From NCBI GenBank assembly GCA_001466705.2, contig LATX02000008.1, positions 1-64,000 of the forward strand: a DNA stretch of 64,000 nucleotides, in the 5' to 3' direction. Below, piece by piece: positions 1 to 10,304 of this stretch; the first letter of the stretch is position 1; each line of letters opens with the position of its first letter. A model generated the notes under the pieces. That model saw nothing but the letters and a program-made list of their open reading frames with translations. It had not been told where the DNA came from and did not search any database. The stretch comes from Moniliophthora roreri. Its lineage: Eukaryota > Basidiomycota > Agaricomycetes > Agaricales > Marasmiaceae. The position numbers and the translations under genes are program-made.

Positions 1-1827
1 ACCAGCCTTTCTCTGCTTCGTATTTTTCGCCGGCGGGTCAAGCAAGGGATTCAAGGGAGCAGGGGGAAGTCGGGATCGCTGTGGTCGTCTACCAGCTGTA
101 CCATCACTGCCAGGACCTGAGTTAGGATCAGAAGGACCAGAGTGGTTGTTGATGGAAACACGACCAGGTGGTGTAGCGTTGAGAATCCGAGGATCTATCA
201 CGCTTGTGTCAGGGAATGGGCTTGGCGTACGCGGCAGCTGTGGTTGATCAAGAGGTCGCGCCGCAGGAGGTTCTGCAGGTGAGGTAGGTGTGCGTGCAGG
301 AGGTTCAGGAGGTGGGGTAGGCGTGTGTGCAGGAGGCTCTGGAGGCGGATGGGACGGTGGAGGCGTCGGAGCGCCTGTGTCATCTGTTGCGTCGACAGAG
401 CGCTGTGCCCTTGATGTGCCTTTACGACCAGTTGTCGCTGACTTCGACTTTCCACCTCTAGGACCTCGCGCAACATTTTTGTCGTTTCGTACACGACGAC
501 CGTTGGCATGGCGTTCAACACCATCGTCGGCTGTCTTTGGAGGCTCGGACTGGACGTTCGGAAGATTGGCAAGATAAGCTGACTTCCACTTGGTGTACTC
601 GTCATCGGTCATACGGCGAAAGCCACACTCCCCATTCCGAATCATGTTTAAGGCCTTCTCGAGGGGAGGCACTGAGCTGCTGACCTTGCTAAGGTTTTCG
701 ATCCGTCCCAAAGGCCAACCTTCGAGAACCACTCGATACTTCAAAGTTACAGCGGCATCAAAATTACCATAGAAGATACGCTTCGGTGAGTTATCTCCGA
801 TGGCTTTTTCTAATCGCATGTAAGTATAGCGAGTATCAACAGATAACAAATGACTTACGAAACGATTTCTGCTTATGGCAGTCTTCAAAAAGTTCGCACG
901 TTCAATGACGGTCATGTCGGAGGTAAGATCTGGCGAACGGTAAGCAGAGACCCAGGTACGGTATTGAACGCTTACTGGCAGCGTCACAGCCTGCAACAGC
1001 GAATGCCTCTATTTTGCCTCCCACTCTATTCCTATCCCACCCACCCTTGATTGCGAAGTTCATGTAGTCATTGATGCTATCATTGGTGAAATACCAATGA
1101 GGTTGCATGTAATTGTCGTGGGTGTTCCTCACAAGAAGGAAGAAGCCGTCGACCCCTGTTCGCATTGTGGCTGATTCAATCTAACAGGCGGTTGAGTATT
1201 CCATCTAGTATGCATTAAAAAAGCTCACCATGGCTTCAAGATTAGCAATGACGTTACCGACGTCTCTGGCACGACTACGTGCGTTGGGTCGCCTAGCCTT
1301 CCTACGACGGTCTTCTTTATTGAGCCACTCATACTCCTTCACGTTCATTTCCTTCTTGAGTTCGGTAAGCTTTGCGTATTCGGCCTTGTATTGTTGATTC
1401 ATTTCCATCAATGACAAAGGTGTCCCAGCTACATGTATGCCCCCGGTTAGCGGAAAATAAGCAATAGCAAGACAGTGGAACCACCTTGATGAAGTTCACG
1501 AGACTTGAGCCATTTGAAGGCGTTCCACGGATTTGTCTTCACGCGTGGTTGGACCAATTTCACGCCGCCCTGAAAGAGAACGTCGAGAAAGTAACGCGGC
1601 TTCTTGTCGAAGTCTTTGGCGAGCTGGGCAGCACCAGTGAGGATCCTGGAGATCCACTTCTGTACCGCCTTATCCATCCTCGCACGTTCGTCTTTCGCAG
1701 CTTTGTCGGCCTTCTTGCGTTGTTCCCATGGTATGCGAGGGCGTTTCTTGCGCTGACCACGGCGGATTCGAGGAACGAGAATATGGCGAGCCAGCGTCAT
1801 CCCATTGTATCGAGCCATGGGTGACAC
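1..1827 (-). CDS. Basic HMG-box-like protein of a transposon-associated Agaricomycete family; 3' end beyond window
   Basis: Four exons join in frame: 1827-1485, 1428-1229, 1180-976 and 929 to the window edge. The introns are 56, 48 and 46 bases, all GT-AG. The start is the first Met (1827); a Met at 1818 is equally possible. Seen: a very basic N-terminus (RRGQRKKRPRIPWEQRKK), then NPWNAFKWLKSREL and, across intron 1, YKAEYAKLTELKKE, which together resemble helices 1 and 2 of an HMG box. A conserved middle follows (FFLLVRNTHDNYMQPHWYFT, then a GCDAAN block), and then a Pro-rich tail with repeated PPEPPA units. No stop occurs before base 1. From memory, proteins of this kind are common in Agaricomycetes near KDZ transposons; I cannot confirm that here. 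The function is unknown, and DNA binding is inferred only from the basic, HMG-like part. CpG is abundant, unlike the repeats from 2.8 kb onward, so the gene looks intact. Confidence 0.62.
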
Positions 1828-2102
1828 AGAAGGTGGCAGAGGAAGGTAATGGCGTATTTCGAGCTCACGTATATCCGTCTTATAACTATTTGCGTATTTA
1901 TTTATTTATTGCTAATATTTCCCTATGGAACGCATCGGACCAAGAGAATCTAAGCAGTATCGTCCAAACACATTGCAAATCCTATCTCGTATGCTTATTT
2001 GAATTTCCTATGTCTGATAGATCTCGAAAAAACGGGGCACGAAAAAAACAAAAAATAATCCACAAAATCCTAAAACCGGGAGTATTCCTCAATGAGGACA
2101 TC

Positions 2103-2811
2103 TCACTCATTAGGTGTCAAGTCCTTGTACTCGTTTTCATACAGAGCCGTTAGTTCTCTGAAAGTGAGTGGCGGTAAACCCGCTTCATAATAAGTCAGGA
2201 CCTGTGCTAACCGTAATAGCAGAAATGAGCATTGTACCTCGTTGACGTTCCCTGCGTTTGAGAGATTTGAGCGCGGTCCAGGCAGAGACTCGTGAGGTCT
2301 TTTTGGGTAAGGTGCGTCCCTCGTTGTGCCAGGTGATGATAATGCGGAATAGTGTTTCCCTGTCGGCATTGCAGAGGATCTCGTAGTCGCGAGGATCCAT
2401 AGGTGTGTCTACCTCTTCGTGGTCTGGGAGTCTGGGATCCATGGAAGCACAGTTAGACACGCTTTCTTTGTTCTCCCTTTTCAATCACACTCATGCATGC
2501 TTTCTTCTCGGAGAACCACCAAATTCAAACTCAAGACTGTTGAGATGCTAGCAACATACAAATCATCAACCTTATGATTCCCAGTGACGCGTAAAGATTT
2601 TCCAGATGAATTGAATTTCTCCCTCAGGCAAATCAGGAAACGTCTCCTTCATCAGCTCAAGGAATTCGTCCATAGTGGAGGACGACCGGTAAAACCCTAC
2701 GATTACCCCAACAGCTTCACTTGAGTAACTGTGATCATGAAAGTATTCGCGTTGCAGGTCGTTGAGTAGGCTGGAGAGGAGTCCATGTAGGTCCGTTTTT
2801 TTGTTTGCCAC
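2103..2811 (-). CDS. Second member of the HMG-like family, splicing unresolved, upstream part cut by a repeat
   Basis: Three open blocks lie on the minus strand. Block 2811-2572 contains LQREYFHDHSYSSEAVGVIV and EGEIQFIWKIFTRHW. Block 2484-2200 contains SAWTALKSLKRRERQR, and the block ending at 2103 contains PLTFRELTALYENEYKDLTP. The last two match the layout of the neighbouring gene (a W-x-A-x-K-x-LK helix, then an E-Y-K-x-LT helix), so I read them as a paralogue. The obvious intron between them would be only about 31-40 bases, so the exact splice is not settled. The first ten residues of the upstream block are translated from the adjacent repeat, so the true 5' end is lost or lies elsewhere. 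CpG content is normal. It may be a gene truncated by insertion of the repeat at about 2786. Confidence 0.4.
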
Positions 2812-3914
2812 GGCGAGACCATCTCGCCGTTAATTCGTTGCCACTCAGAGTCTGGGTTGGAGCGCCGTAATTTTGTTGTATCCTCCCCTGTAACCCTACA
2901 GTATAGCAAAAAAAATTCCGTCAGTTGGAGCGCCGTTATTTCGTTGTCTCCCGCGCACCTGTGTGAGCCTTATAGCACTGATCTGTCCGTTATTTTGTCC
3001 CTCCAGCGCAGGGGCGATATTTCAGTGCATCCCGTTCATTGAACAGCCACCTCCCATAGTTTTGGTACATATCTTGAGGGGCGAGATTTTGTTGTTGGAA
3101 ACGGGGAGCATGTTAGTTGTACAAATGGGGCCAATTTTTTGGTGCTCACCTGGAGCACCGTAATTTTACTGGTCCAGGGGCTGAATTCCCTTCAATGATA
3201 GGTATCCTAATGAGATTTTGCTGCTCAGGTCAAGCACTATAATTTCGCTGCAAGGGGGTGGCAAGACCTTAATTAGTGTACGAGGTCGAAAAATTTTTTA
3301 AGGCTGAGAGGGGGTAGTACCACCCCCCTTCCTGCCTTACTGGGTATGTTATTCCCACGCATTTCCAAAAAGGGAAATGTCAGCATCACTGCTCGCAGTA
3401 GTTAGAGTCTTCTTGCGGGAGATGACCATGGCTCTCACCTGAATTCCTGCTATCCTTTGCCAAAATGTGCTTCAAACCCTTCTCATCACTTTCAGTGGCC
3501 CTCTATGCAACCCAGCCATGACATCAGCAACAAAGCAGCTGTAGTTTACGAGGATTCGTCTTCTTCTGCCAATTTTTCCTATGGAAGGTATAGATGGGTG
3601 GGAAAGTTGTGGTCTGATAGATCTTGATAGATCATTTTGTTTGGTTCATTCCGCCGCTTGTTCTCATCATCTGTTAGCCCAGAAAGTTACAATGCCAGAA
3701 AATGGACTTGTACTTGCCATCCGACCCTGATGGCCCACATGGCAAGTTGTTAATTGACCTCATGTTGCCTTGAGGTATTGGAACAGTCTCCAGACACTCA
3801 AAACAACATATTCTACACCATAATACAATACCTTGGAGGATCTAGAGCCTGTTGGAAGCCTATTTCAGGTGAGGTCCAAAAAATTTTTAACAAAGTTCAG
3901 ACCCCCCCCCCCCC
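2786..3914. repeat. Partial copy of the long-inverted-arm element, CpG-rich version
   Basis: This segment aligns to 4054-5182 with a constant offset of 1268. From 2786 to 3130 about 19 substitutions separate the two, all transitions, with C or G here and T or A in the other copy. From 3131 to 3914 I see no differences. It ends in a run of 13 C followed by the N at 3915. No coding sequence is supported; the small open frames inside are repeated wherever the repeat is and have no family resemblance. Confidence 0.8.
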
Positions 3915-3915
3915 N
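3915..3915. other. Single N, contig junction after a C homopolymer
   Basis: The left side stops inside a poly-C run. The right side starts abruptly inside one inverted arm of the same element and reads through a 20-C run at 5170-5189. I read this as an assembly join, not a base ambiguity. Confidence 0.8.
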
Positions 3916-4443
3916 ATCATGGATTTCTGCATTTGACAGTTCAAGTCCTACACCCACCTCTAGCTTGTCGTCCCACCAAGAGTCTTCAGCATCGGCTGCA
4001 GGTCCCTTTCGTTTGCGCAGGGCACCGGCTAACACCTCCAGCCCAACAGAGGATGTAGGTCCATTTTTTTGTTTGCCACAGTGAGACCATCTCGCTGTTA
4101 ATTCGTTGCCACTCAGAGTCTGGGTTGGAGCACCGTAATTTTGTTGTATCCTCCCCTGTAACTCTACAGTATAGCAAAAAAAATTCCATCAGTTGGAGCG
4201 CCATTATTTTGTTGTCTCCCACACACCTGTGTGAGCCTTATAGCACTAATCTGTCCATTATTTTGTCCCTCCAGCGCAGAGGCAATATTTCAGTGCATCC
4301 CGTTCATTGAACAGCCATCTCCCATAGTTTTGGTACATATCTTGAGGGGCAAAATTTTGTTGTTGGAAACAGGGAGCATGTTAGTTGTACAAATGGGGCC
4401 AATTTTTTGGTGCTCACCTGGAGCACCGTAATTTTACTGGTCC
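3916..4443 (+). repeat. Left inverted arm (528 bases)
   Basis: It pairs with 6970-7497. Identity breaks immediately inside 4443/6970. One clear difference is a C in this arm against T in the reverse complement of the other, near the inner end. Confidence 0.85.
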
Positions 4444-5169
4444 AGGGGCTGAATTCCCTTCAATGATAGGTATCCTAATGAGATTTTGCTGCTCAGGTCA
4501 AGCACTATAATTTCGCTGCAAGGGGGTGGCAAGACCTTAATTAGTGTACGAGGTCGAAAAATTTTTTAAGGCTGAGAGGGGGTAGTACCACCCCCCTTCC
4601 TGCCTTACTGGGTATGTTATTCCCACGCATTTCCAAAAAGGGAAATGTCAGCATCACTGCTCGCAGTAGTTAGAGTCTTCTTGCGGGAGATGACCATGGC
4701 TCTCACCTGAATTCCTGCTATCCTTTGCCAAAATGTGCTTCAAACCCTTCTCATCACTTTCAGTGGCCCTCTATGCAACCCAGCCATGACATCAGCAACA
4801 AAGCAGCTGTAGTTTACGAGGATTCGTCTTCTTCTGCCAATTTTTCCTATGGAAGGTATAGATGGGTGGGAAAGTTGTGGTCTGATAGATCTTGATAGAT
4901 CATTTTGTTTGGTTCATTCCGCCGCTTGTTCTCATCATCTGTTAGCCCAGAAAGTTACAATGCCAGAAAATGGACTTGTACTTGCCATCCGACCCTGATG
5001 GCCCACATGGCAAGTTGTTAATTGACCTCATGTTGCCTTGAGGTATTGGAACAGTCTCCAGACACTCAAAACAACATATTCTACACCATAATACAATACC
5101 TTGGAGGATCTAGAGCCTGTTGGAAGCCTATTTCAGGTGAGGTCCAAAAAATTTTTAACAAAGTTCAGA

Positions 5170-5189
5170 CCCCCCCCCCCCCCCCCCCC
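5170..5189. repeat. C homopolymer (20 bases)
   Basis: An uninterrupted C run. The corresponding run at 3902-3914 marks where the left contig stops. Confidence 0.9.
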
Positions 5190-5649
5190 TCCTTGGACCG
5201 GTAATTCTGATCCTGCCACCCCCTTGTTTCGCTGCCTCCCTGGTGGGATTGCTGTATCCGGAACCTGAGAAAATTTCTCTCCTGCTTGTCTCCTGCAATT
5301 TCATCCATTTAGCCACAGTTCCTGTGAACTGATTTTCCAATGAGATTGTTGATCCAGAACCCAATCAAAATTTGAAAGCCCTCCTAAGCATTGTAGTTTT
5401 GCTCCTGGAGGCAGATATCCCACTAGCAGTAAGTACCTTGTTGTATTTTTGCCAGATGCTTACCCGGACCATCAAAATTTCATCACTTGCCAGGTGCAAT
5501 TGCTGGATCTGGGGCCCAGAGATACTTTGGTAGCGTTTTGGAGTGCCAGAACTCTGTAGCTTGCATCTGTGATTTGGTTATTGAACAGAGAGATGCCAAA
5601 ACTACTTGAAAATTGACTTGGACAACTGAGGATAAAGATTTAACCTAGC

Positions 5650-5725
5650 AAGCAAAATCTTCGATTATTCCTGTTGATATCGAACCCTACAGGTGATGTG
5701 CCACACCACTAGACCAAAGGACTGA
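5650..5725 (-). other. tRNA-like segment with RNA polymerase III-type A and B boxes (possible SINE head)
   Basis: On the minus strand TGGTCTAGTGGT (5716-5705) resembles a tRNA A box, and GGGTTCGATATC (5687-5676) resembles a B box, about 30 bases apart. The acceptor and anticodon stems do not fold as a functional tRNA. It could be the head of a SINE or a tRNA pseudogene, or chance similarity. It sits inside the spacer of the long-arm element. Confidence 0.3.
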
Positions 5726-6969
5726 CAATATGCCAACTTTTTATTAGCCTACCTCTACTGAACCAATGTGAGTGGACAGAGATCAGACCAGGTGCCTAAG
5801 TCAAGTGCTTTCCTCGGCATTTTGGAATGACAGCATTGGATAACATATCTCACTCTCTATCAATCACACCCACCTCTTTTGCTTTGAAAACACCTCCAGA
5901 CCCATCAGTGTGACTGTCCTGACAACTCTACCAAATACAGAGGCAGTATGTGCTCTAGGGAAAAAGTCAAGCAAGAGGTGCAAGGAAATCCTCACTCATG
6001 AACACTTTTTCCTATACATCCATGCCTCAAGCCCGACTTTACCATACCACCTCTGAAAAAAAAGCTGCAAATGACTTGAAAAGCCTCAATCACCATCACA
6101 GGTAAGTATATTTCTTGATAAATTCCTTAGATGATGATTTTATTTCAGAAAAAAGGAGGAAATTAATTGCAACTGCAGTTGAACCACTAAGTTGGACCAC
6201 CAACTCCCCATTATCACTCCAATTGCTCACATGCACTTCACCTTCACTTTGACAGAGAATTGACTAATTACAGGTTAGAACATGGTGTAAAATCAGATTC
6301 CATGAGATCAGGCAGAGCAGCAGGTAGGTGGGGAGGCAGAGGAGAATGACCATGTTCTACATCTCTTATTCAAAGGCCTAGTATGACCTTGCTGGTGAGC
6401 TCACCACATTATCATTATTCTAGATACTAACTACCTCTCTTCAAGCAACACTGCAGTCATTGTCTCATGAGGGCTCAGTTTCAACACTACTAACTGGCAT
6501 ATTGACCCGTTCTGGTGCTTGACATGAGCAGTAAGATTTTGGCACTGTACACACTTCTAACCTGTTCACAGATGCCATGGACAAAATTACGATTCTCAGC
6601 GAGGGGAGCAAAATTTCTTCAGGTTCCAGATACTCGGGGTCATGGAAAGTCATGGTCCTATGACATTACGTGTCCTGATGCGTGTGGCTGAGTTTTGTTG
6701 ACTGTCCCGGAAAACAAGGTAAGCTACACAAGTTTTTGATTTCACATAAGTATTCTACTTCCCAGAGGGTGGGTACACCCTACCTGCATGTCAGGTCATG
6801 GGATCACAATTTTCCATGGCCCTGAGTACAGCAATTTCACCAGGGAGGCAGCAAAATTTCATTAGGATGCCTATCACTGAAGAGAATTCAGCCTCTGGAA
6901 GAAAAAATTTCAGCGTTCCAGCAGAGTATCAATTTTTTTTCAGGATCTAGAACCTACAATTCCATCCTG

Positions 6970-7497
6970 GGACCAGTAAAATTACAGTGCTCCAGGTGAG
7001 CACCAAAAAATTGGCCCCATTTGTACAACTAACATGCTCCCTGTTTCCAACAACAAAATTTTGCCCCTCAAGATATGTACCAAAACTATGGGAGATGGCT
7101 GTTCAATGAACGGGATGCACTGAAATATTGCCTCTGCGCTGGAGGGACAAAATAATGGACAGATTAGTGCTATAAGGCTCACACAGGTGTGTGGGAGACA
7201 ACAAAATAATGGCGCTCCAACTGATGGAATTTTTTTTGCTATACTGTAGAGTTACAGGGGAGGATACAACAAAATTACGGTGCTCCAACCCAGACTCTGA
7301 GTGGCAACGAATTAACAGCGAGATGGTCTCACTGTGGCAAACAAAAAAATGGACCTACATCCTCTGTTGGGCTGGAGGTGTTAGCCGGTGCCCTGCGCAA
7401 ACGAAAGGGACCTGCAGCCGATGCTGAAGACTCTTGGTGGGACGACAAGCTAGAGGTGGGTGTAGGACTTGAACTGTCAAATGCAGAAATCCATGAT
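6970..7497 (-). repeat. Right inverted arm (528 bases)
   Basis: Reverse complement of 3916-4443. Outward of 7497 the sequence continues into the companion gene area, so the arm may extend further than the truncated left one shows. Confidence 0.85.
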
Positions 7498-7560
7498 GTG
7501 TCTCCTGTGAGATTAGCTTTTGGAAAATTAGTAAGGGTGTGTCAAGCAGATTTGAATGGT

Positions 7561-8499
7561 CTATGCACCCAGGACATCTGGATCCAGCTTTCTGATTGGT
7601 GTTGACTGCCTTGGCGATATAGCTGAGAGGCTGAGTCTCTCAGGTGAGGGAAATGCCCACTTTGCTTTACCCTTCGAGGTAGAAGTCTTGGGTGACTCAC
7701 TGTCATGCTGAGAAGGCATGGATGGTTGGGGGAAAGATAGTGAGGGCAAGCCTACAGGCAGCGGTGGCAGCAGTGCAACGGGGTGTGTGCCAAGACTGTC
7801 TTCAGTACCGTCACCTCAGCTGATCATATAGTAGAAAGCACTTTCAAAGCTAGCAAAAGTGTTCATCTGTGGAAGCCTCAGTCGGACGTTCGTCTGTGTC
7901 TGTGTCCAGGTGCGTCTGGCTTGGGCACTAAGACAATAATGAGACTTGATGAGCATGAAAAAAAGTCTACTTACTGGTTGATGAATATTCCAGTGTCTCT
8001 AGCCAGGAGCATGGCATAGAAATGAACGTTGAGAGAGTTCATCATTGCAGAGATGTTCTGGAAATCAGTTGACTGTTGGACTGCCTGCTGCATGTTGGTG
8101 TCGCTAATTGTATAGACTGGTTGATGACGTTTTGGAGGGTTTCAAATATAAATTGTGCATGCTCAAGGGGCACTTCAATGACTAGTGGAAATTGTCCACC
8201 GGATTGTCCACCTGGAACAAAGGGTCTGCATGTAAAGAAGATCAGGAGAAATGTTTGAGAGAGAGAGATGAAACTGACAGTAAGGTGTACACTCCAGCCT
8301 GAAGTCTGGGCTGCTGAGTGGTGGAGGACTGAGCCTGGTATTCTCTGAGAGCTGACAGCCAGAGAAAGACATAAATAAAATCAGAATTGGAAGAAGTTGA
8401 CTGATTGCTCATGGTACAGGAAGAGGGGAGAAGAGTTGGATTTGGTTTGTAGCTCTTCTTATGTGGCAGACTTGATTTGCTGCTGATAGTGGCTGTCAT
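7561..8499 (-). pseudogene. Companion gene of the TET/KDZ neighbourhood, uncharacterised, decayed
   Basis: Exon-like blocks run on the minus strand. Block 8499-8290 contains SDFIYVFLWLSALREYQAQS. A block near 8210-7985 contains VPLEHAQFIFETLQNVINQS and, after a frame change, STDFQNISAMMNSLNVHFYA, ending at a GTAAGT donor near 7976. Block 7749-7561 contains SPERLSLSAIS. I recognise the general look of a small conserved gene found beside KDZ transposases in Agaricomycetes but cannot name a domain. The frame break and CpG-poor sequence suggest a pseudogene. It is transcribed away from the TET/JBP-like gene. The part left of 7788 occurs once; the rest is repeated exactly at 9265-9976 because of the contig overlap. 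Confidence 0.4.
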
Positions 8500-9263
8500 G
8501 ACAGTCTAGGTGTGAGAGAAGAGATAAAAGTCATCATCTTATCATTAGTGAATGATGCTGTCACAAACCTTGTGAGTTGTGATTGTCACAGGCCCTGGTT
8601 GTCAACAAACCTCCATGAACTATCTGTTGCATTATTAGATGCTAGGCACAGATGTGTTCTTGCTCTTTGTTACTTCTTCATACTTCATTCAGTACATACT
8701 CAAAGCCCTGGGAATACACATCTTGTTCTTTTTCTCCCTTCTGCAAATACTCGATACCCAGGAATACACAGATACCTTACAGAGGACCTTTTGATTTCAA
8801 ATTTCCTTTCTCCTTTTTGACACCTGTATGCTCACAGGTGGGCTTGATAAAGTAGTGATGCCATCTGAAATGGTCACCCCATACTTTCTTCCAGATGATG
8901 TTGACTTTGCATTGCTGTTGCAATGTGCTTTTGAAAATGAGAAGGATGACCTCAGCACAGCATCAAACACCTCCTCTCCACTCAGCTCAGTCCTGTCTTC
9001 CTCTGAATTTGGTCCAGTCCCAACTCCTGAGGCCACATTTCCCATCAGATTTGAAGACTTGAGTTCAACAAATAATGCCAAGCCTTCCAAGGCATTGGCA
9101 GCTTCAATAGTCCAGAAATCAAATTTGCAGAAATCACATTTGCAGAAATTGCATTCCAAATCTCAAGGCAAAAGAAACTGTTGGAAGAAACGAGCTGCTG
9201 CAAGGGCAAAGGTCACACCTGAGAACTATGCTACTCCACCTCCCAAGAAGCCATGCATCCAGC
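7788..9263. repeat. Duplicate of 9265-10740 (contig overlap)
   Basis: All 1476 bases match 9265-10740 as far as I can compare by eye, including every open frame. The left segment ends exactly where the right one continues and the right begins exactly inside the left. That is the geometry of two overlapping contig ends left unmerged. The 5' part of the TET/JBP-like gene is therefore present twice (8828-9263 and 10305-10740). Confidence 0.9.
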
Positions 9264-9264
9264 N
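9264..9264. other. Single N between two overlapping contig ends
   Basis: It separates two identical 1476-base stretches. An open frame reported across this N (8828-9496) is an artefact. Confidence 0.9.
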
Positions 9265-10304
9265 TGCCAAGACTGTCTTCAGTACCGTCACCTCAGCTGA
9301 TCATATAGTAGAAAGCACTTTCAAAGCTAGCAAAAGTGTTCATCTGTGGAAGCCTCAGTCGGACGTTCGTCTGTGTCTGTGTCCAGGTGCGTCTGGCTTG
9401 GGCACTAAGACAATAATGAGACTTGATGAGCATGAAAAAAAGTCTACTTACTGGTTGATGAATATTCCAGTGTCTCTAGCCAGGAGCATGGCATAGAAAT
9501 GAACGTTGAGAGAGTTCATCATTGCAGAGATGTTCTGGAAATCAGTTGACTGTTGGACTGCCTGCTGCATGTTGGTGTCGCTAATTGTATAGACTGGTTG
9601 ATGACGTTTTGGAGGGTTTCAAATATAAATTGTGCATGCTCAAGGGGCACTTCAATGACTAGTGGAAATTGTCCACCGGATTGTCCACCTGGAACAAAGG
9701 GTCTGCATGTAAAGAAGATCAGGAGAAATGTTTGAGAGAGAGAGATGAAACTGACAGTAAGGTGTACACTCCAGCCTGAAGTCTGGGCTGCTGAGTGGTG
9801 GAGGACTGAGCCTGGTATTCTCTGAGAGCTGACAGCCAGAGAAAGACATAAATAAAATCAGAATTGGAAGAAGTTGACTGATTGCTCATGGTACAGGAAG
9901 AGGGGAGAAGAGTTGGATTTGGTTTGTAGCTCTTCTTATGTGGCAGACTTGATTTGCTGCTGATAGTGGCTGTCATGACAGTCTAGGTGTGAGAGAAGAG
10001 ATAAAAGTCATCATCTTATCATTAGTGAATGATGCTGTCACAAACCTTGTGAGTTGTGATTGTCACAGGCCCTGGTTGTCAACAAACCTCCATGAACTAT
10101 CTGTTGCATTATTAGATGCTAGGCACAGATGTGTTCTTGCTCTTTGTTACTTCTTCATACTTCATTCAGTACATACTCAAAGCCCTGGGAATACACATCT
10201 TGTTCTTTTTCTCCCTTCTGCAAATACTCGATACCCAGGAATACACAGATACCTTACAGAGGACCTTTTGATTTCAAATTTCCTTTCTCCTTTTTGACAC
10301 CTGT

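Larger units (their letters stand above)
3916..7497. mobile_element. Non-coding element with 528-base terminal inverted arms
   Basis: Bases 3916-4443 are the near-perfect reverse complement of 6970-7497. The spacer, 4444-6969, holds no coding region I can support. The outer limit is not certain because the left arm begins at an N. The arms contain repeated short blocks of the type AAAATTACGGTGCTCCA, and looser copies occur in the spacer near 6583, 6608, 6835 and 6975. Iterated motifs in long inverted arms are typical of non-autonomous DNA transposons, but I see no transposase and no target duplication, so the superfamily is open. A single stranded palindromic host repeat is the alternative. 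Confidence 0.6.

Noticed and set aside
3902..5189. Poly-C tracts as a functional element
   Set aside because: Position at a contig end and variable length suggest a sequencing-difficult homopolymer; no other sign of function.
2963..7288. Repeated small frames (61-78 codons) in the long-arm element
   Set aside because: They recur only because the repeat recurs, exist in several frames and both strands, and match no family.
8828..9496. 222-codon frame across the N at 9264
   Set aside because: Chimeric: the first part is the dioxygenase 5' end and the second part is antisense of the companion gene, joined by an assembly N.
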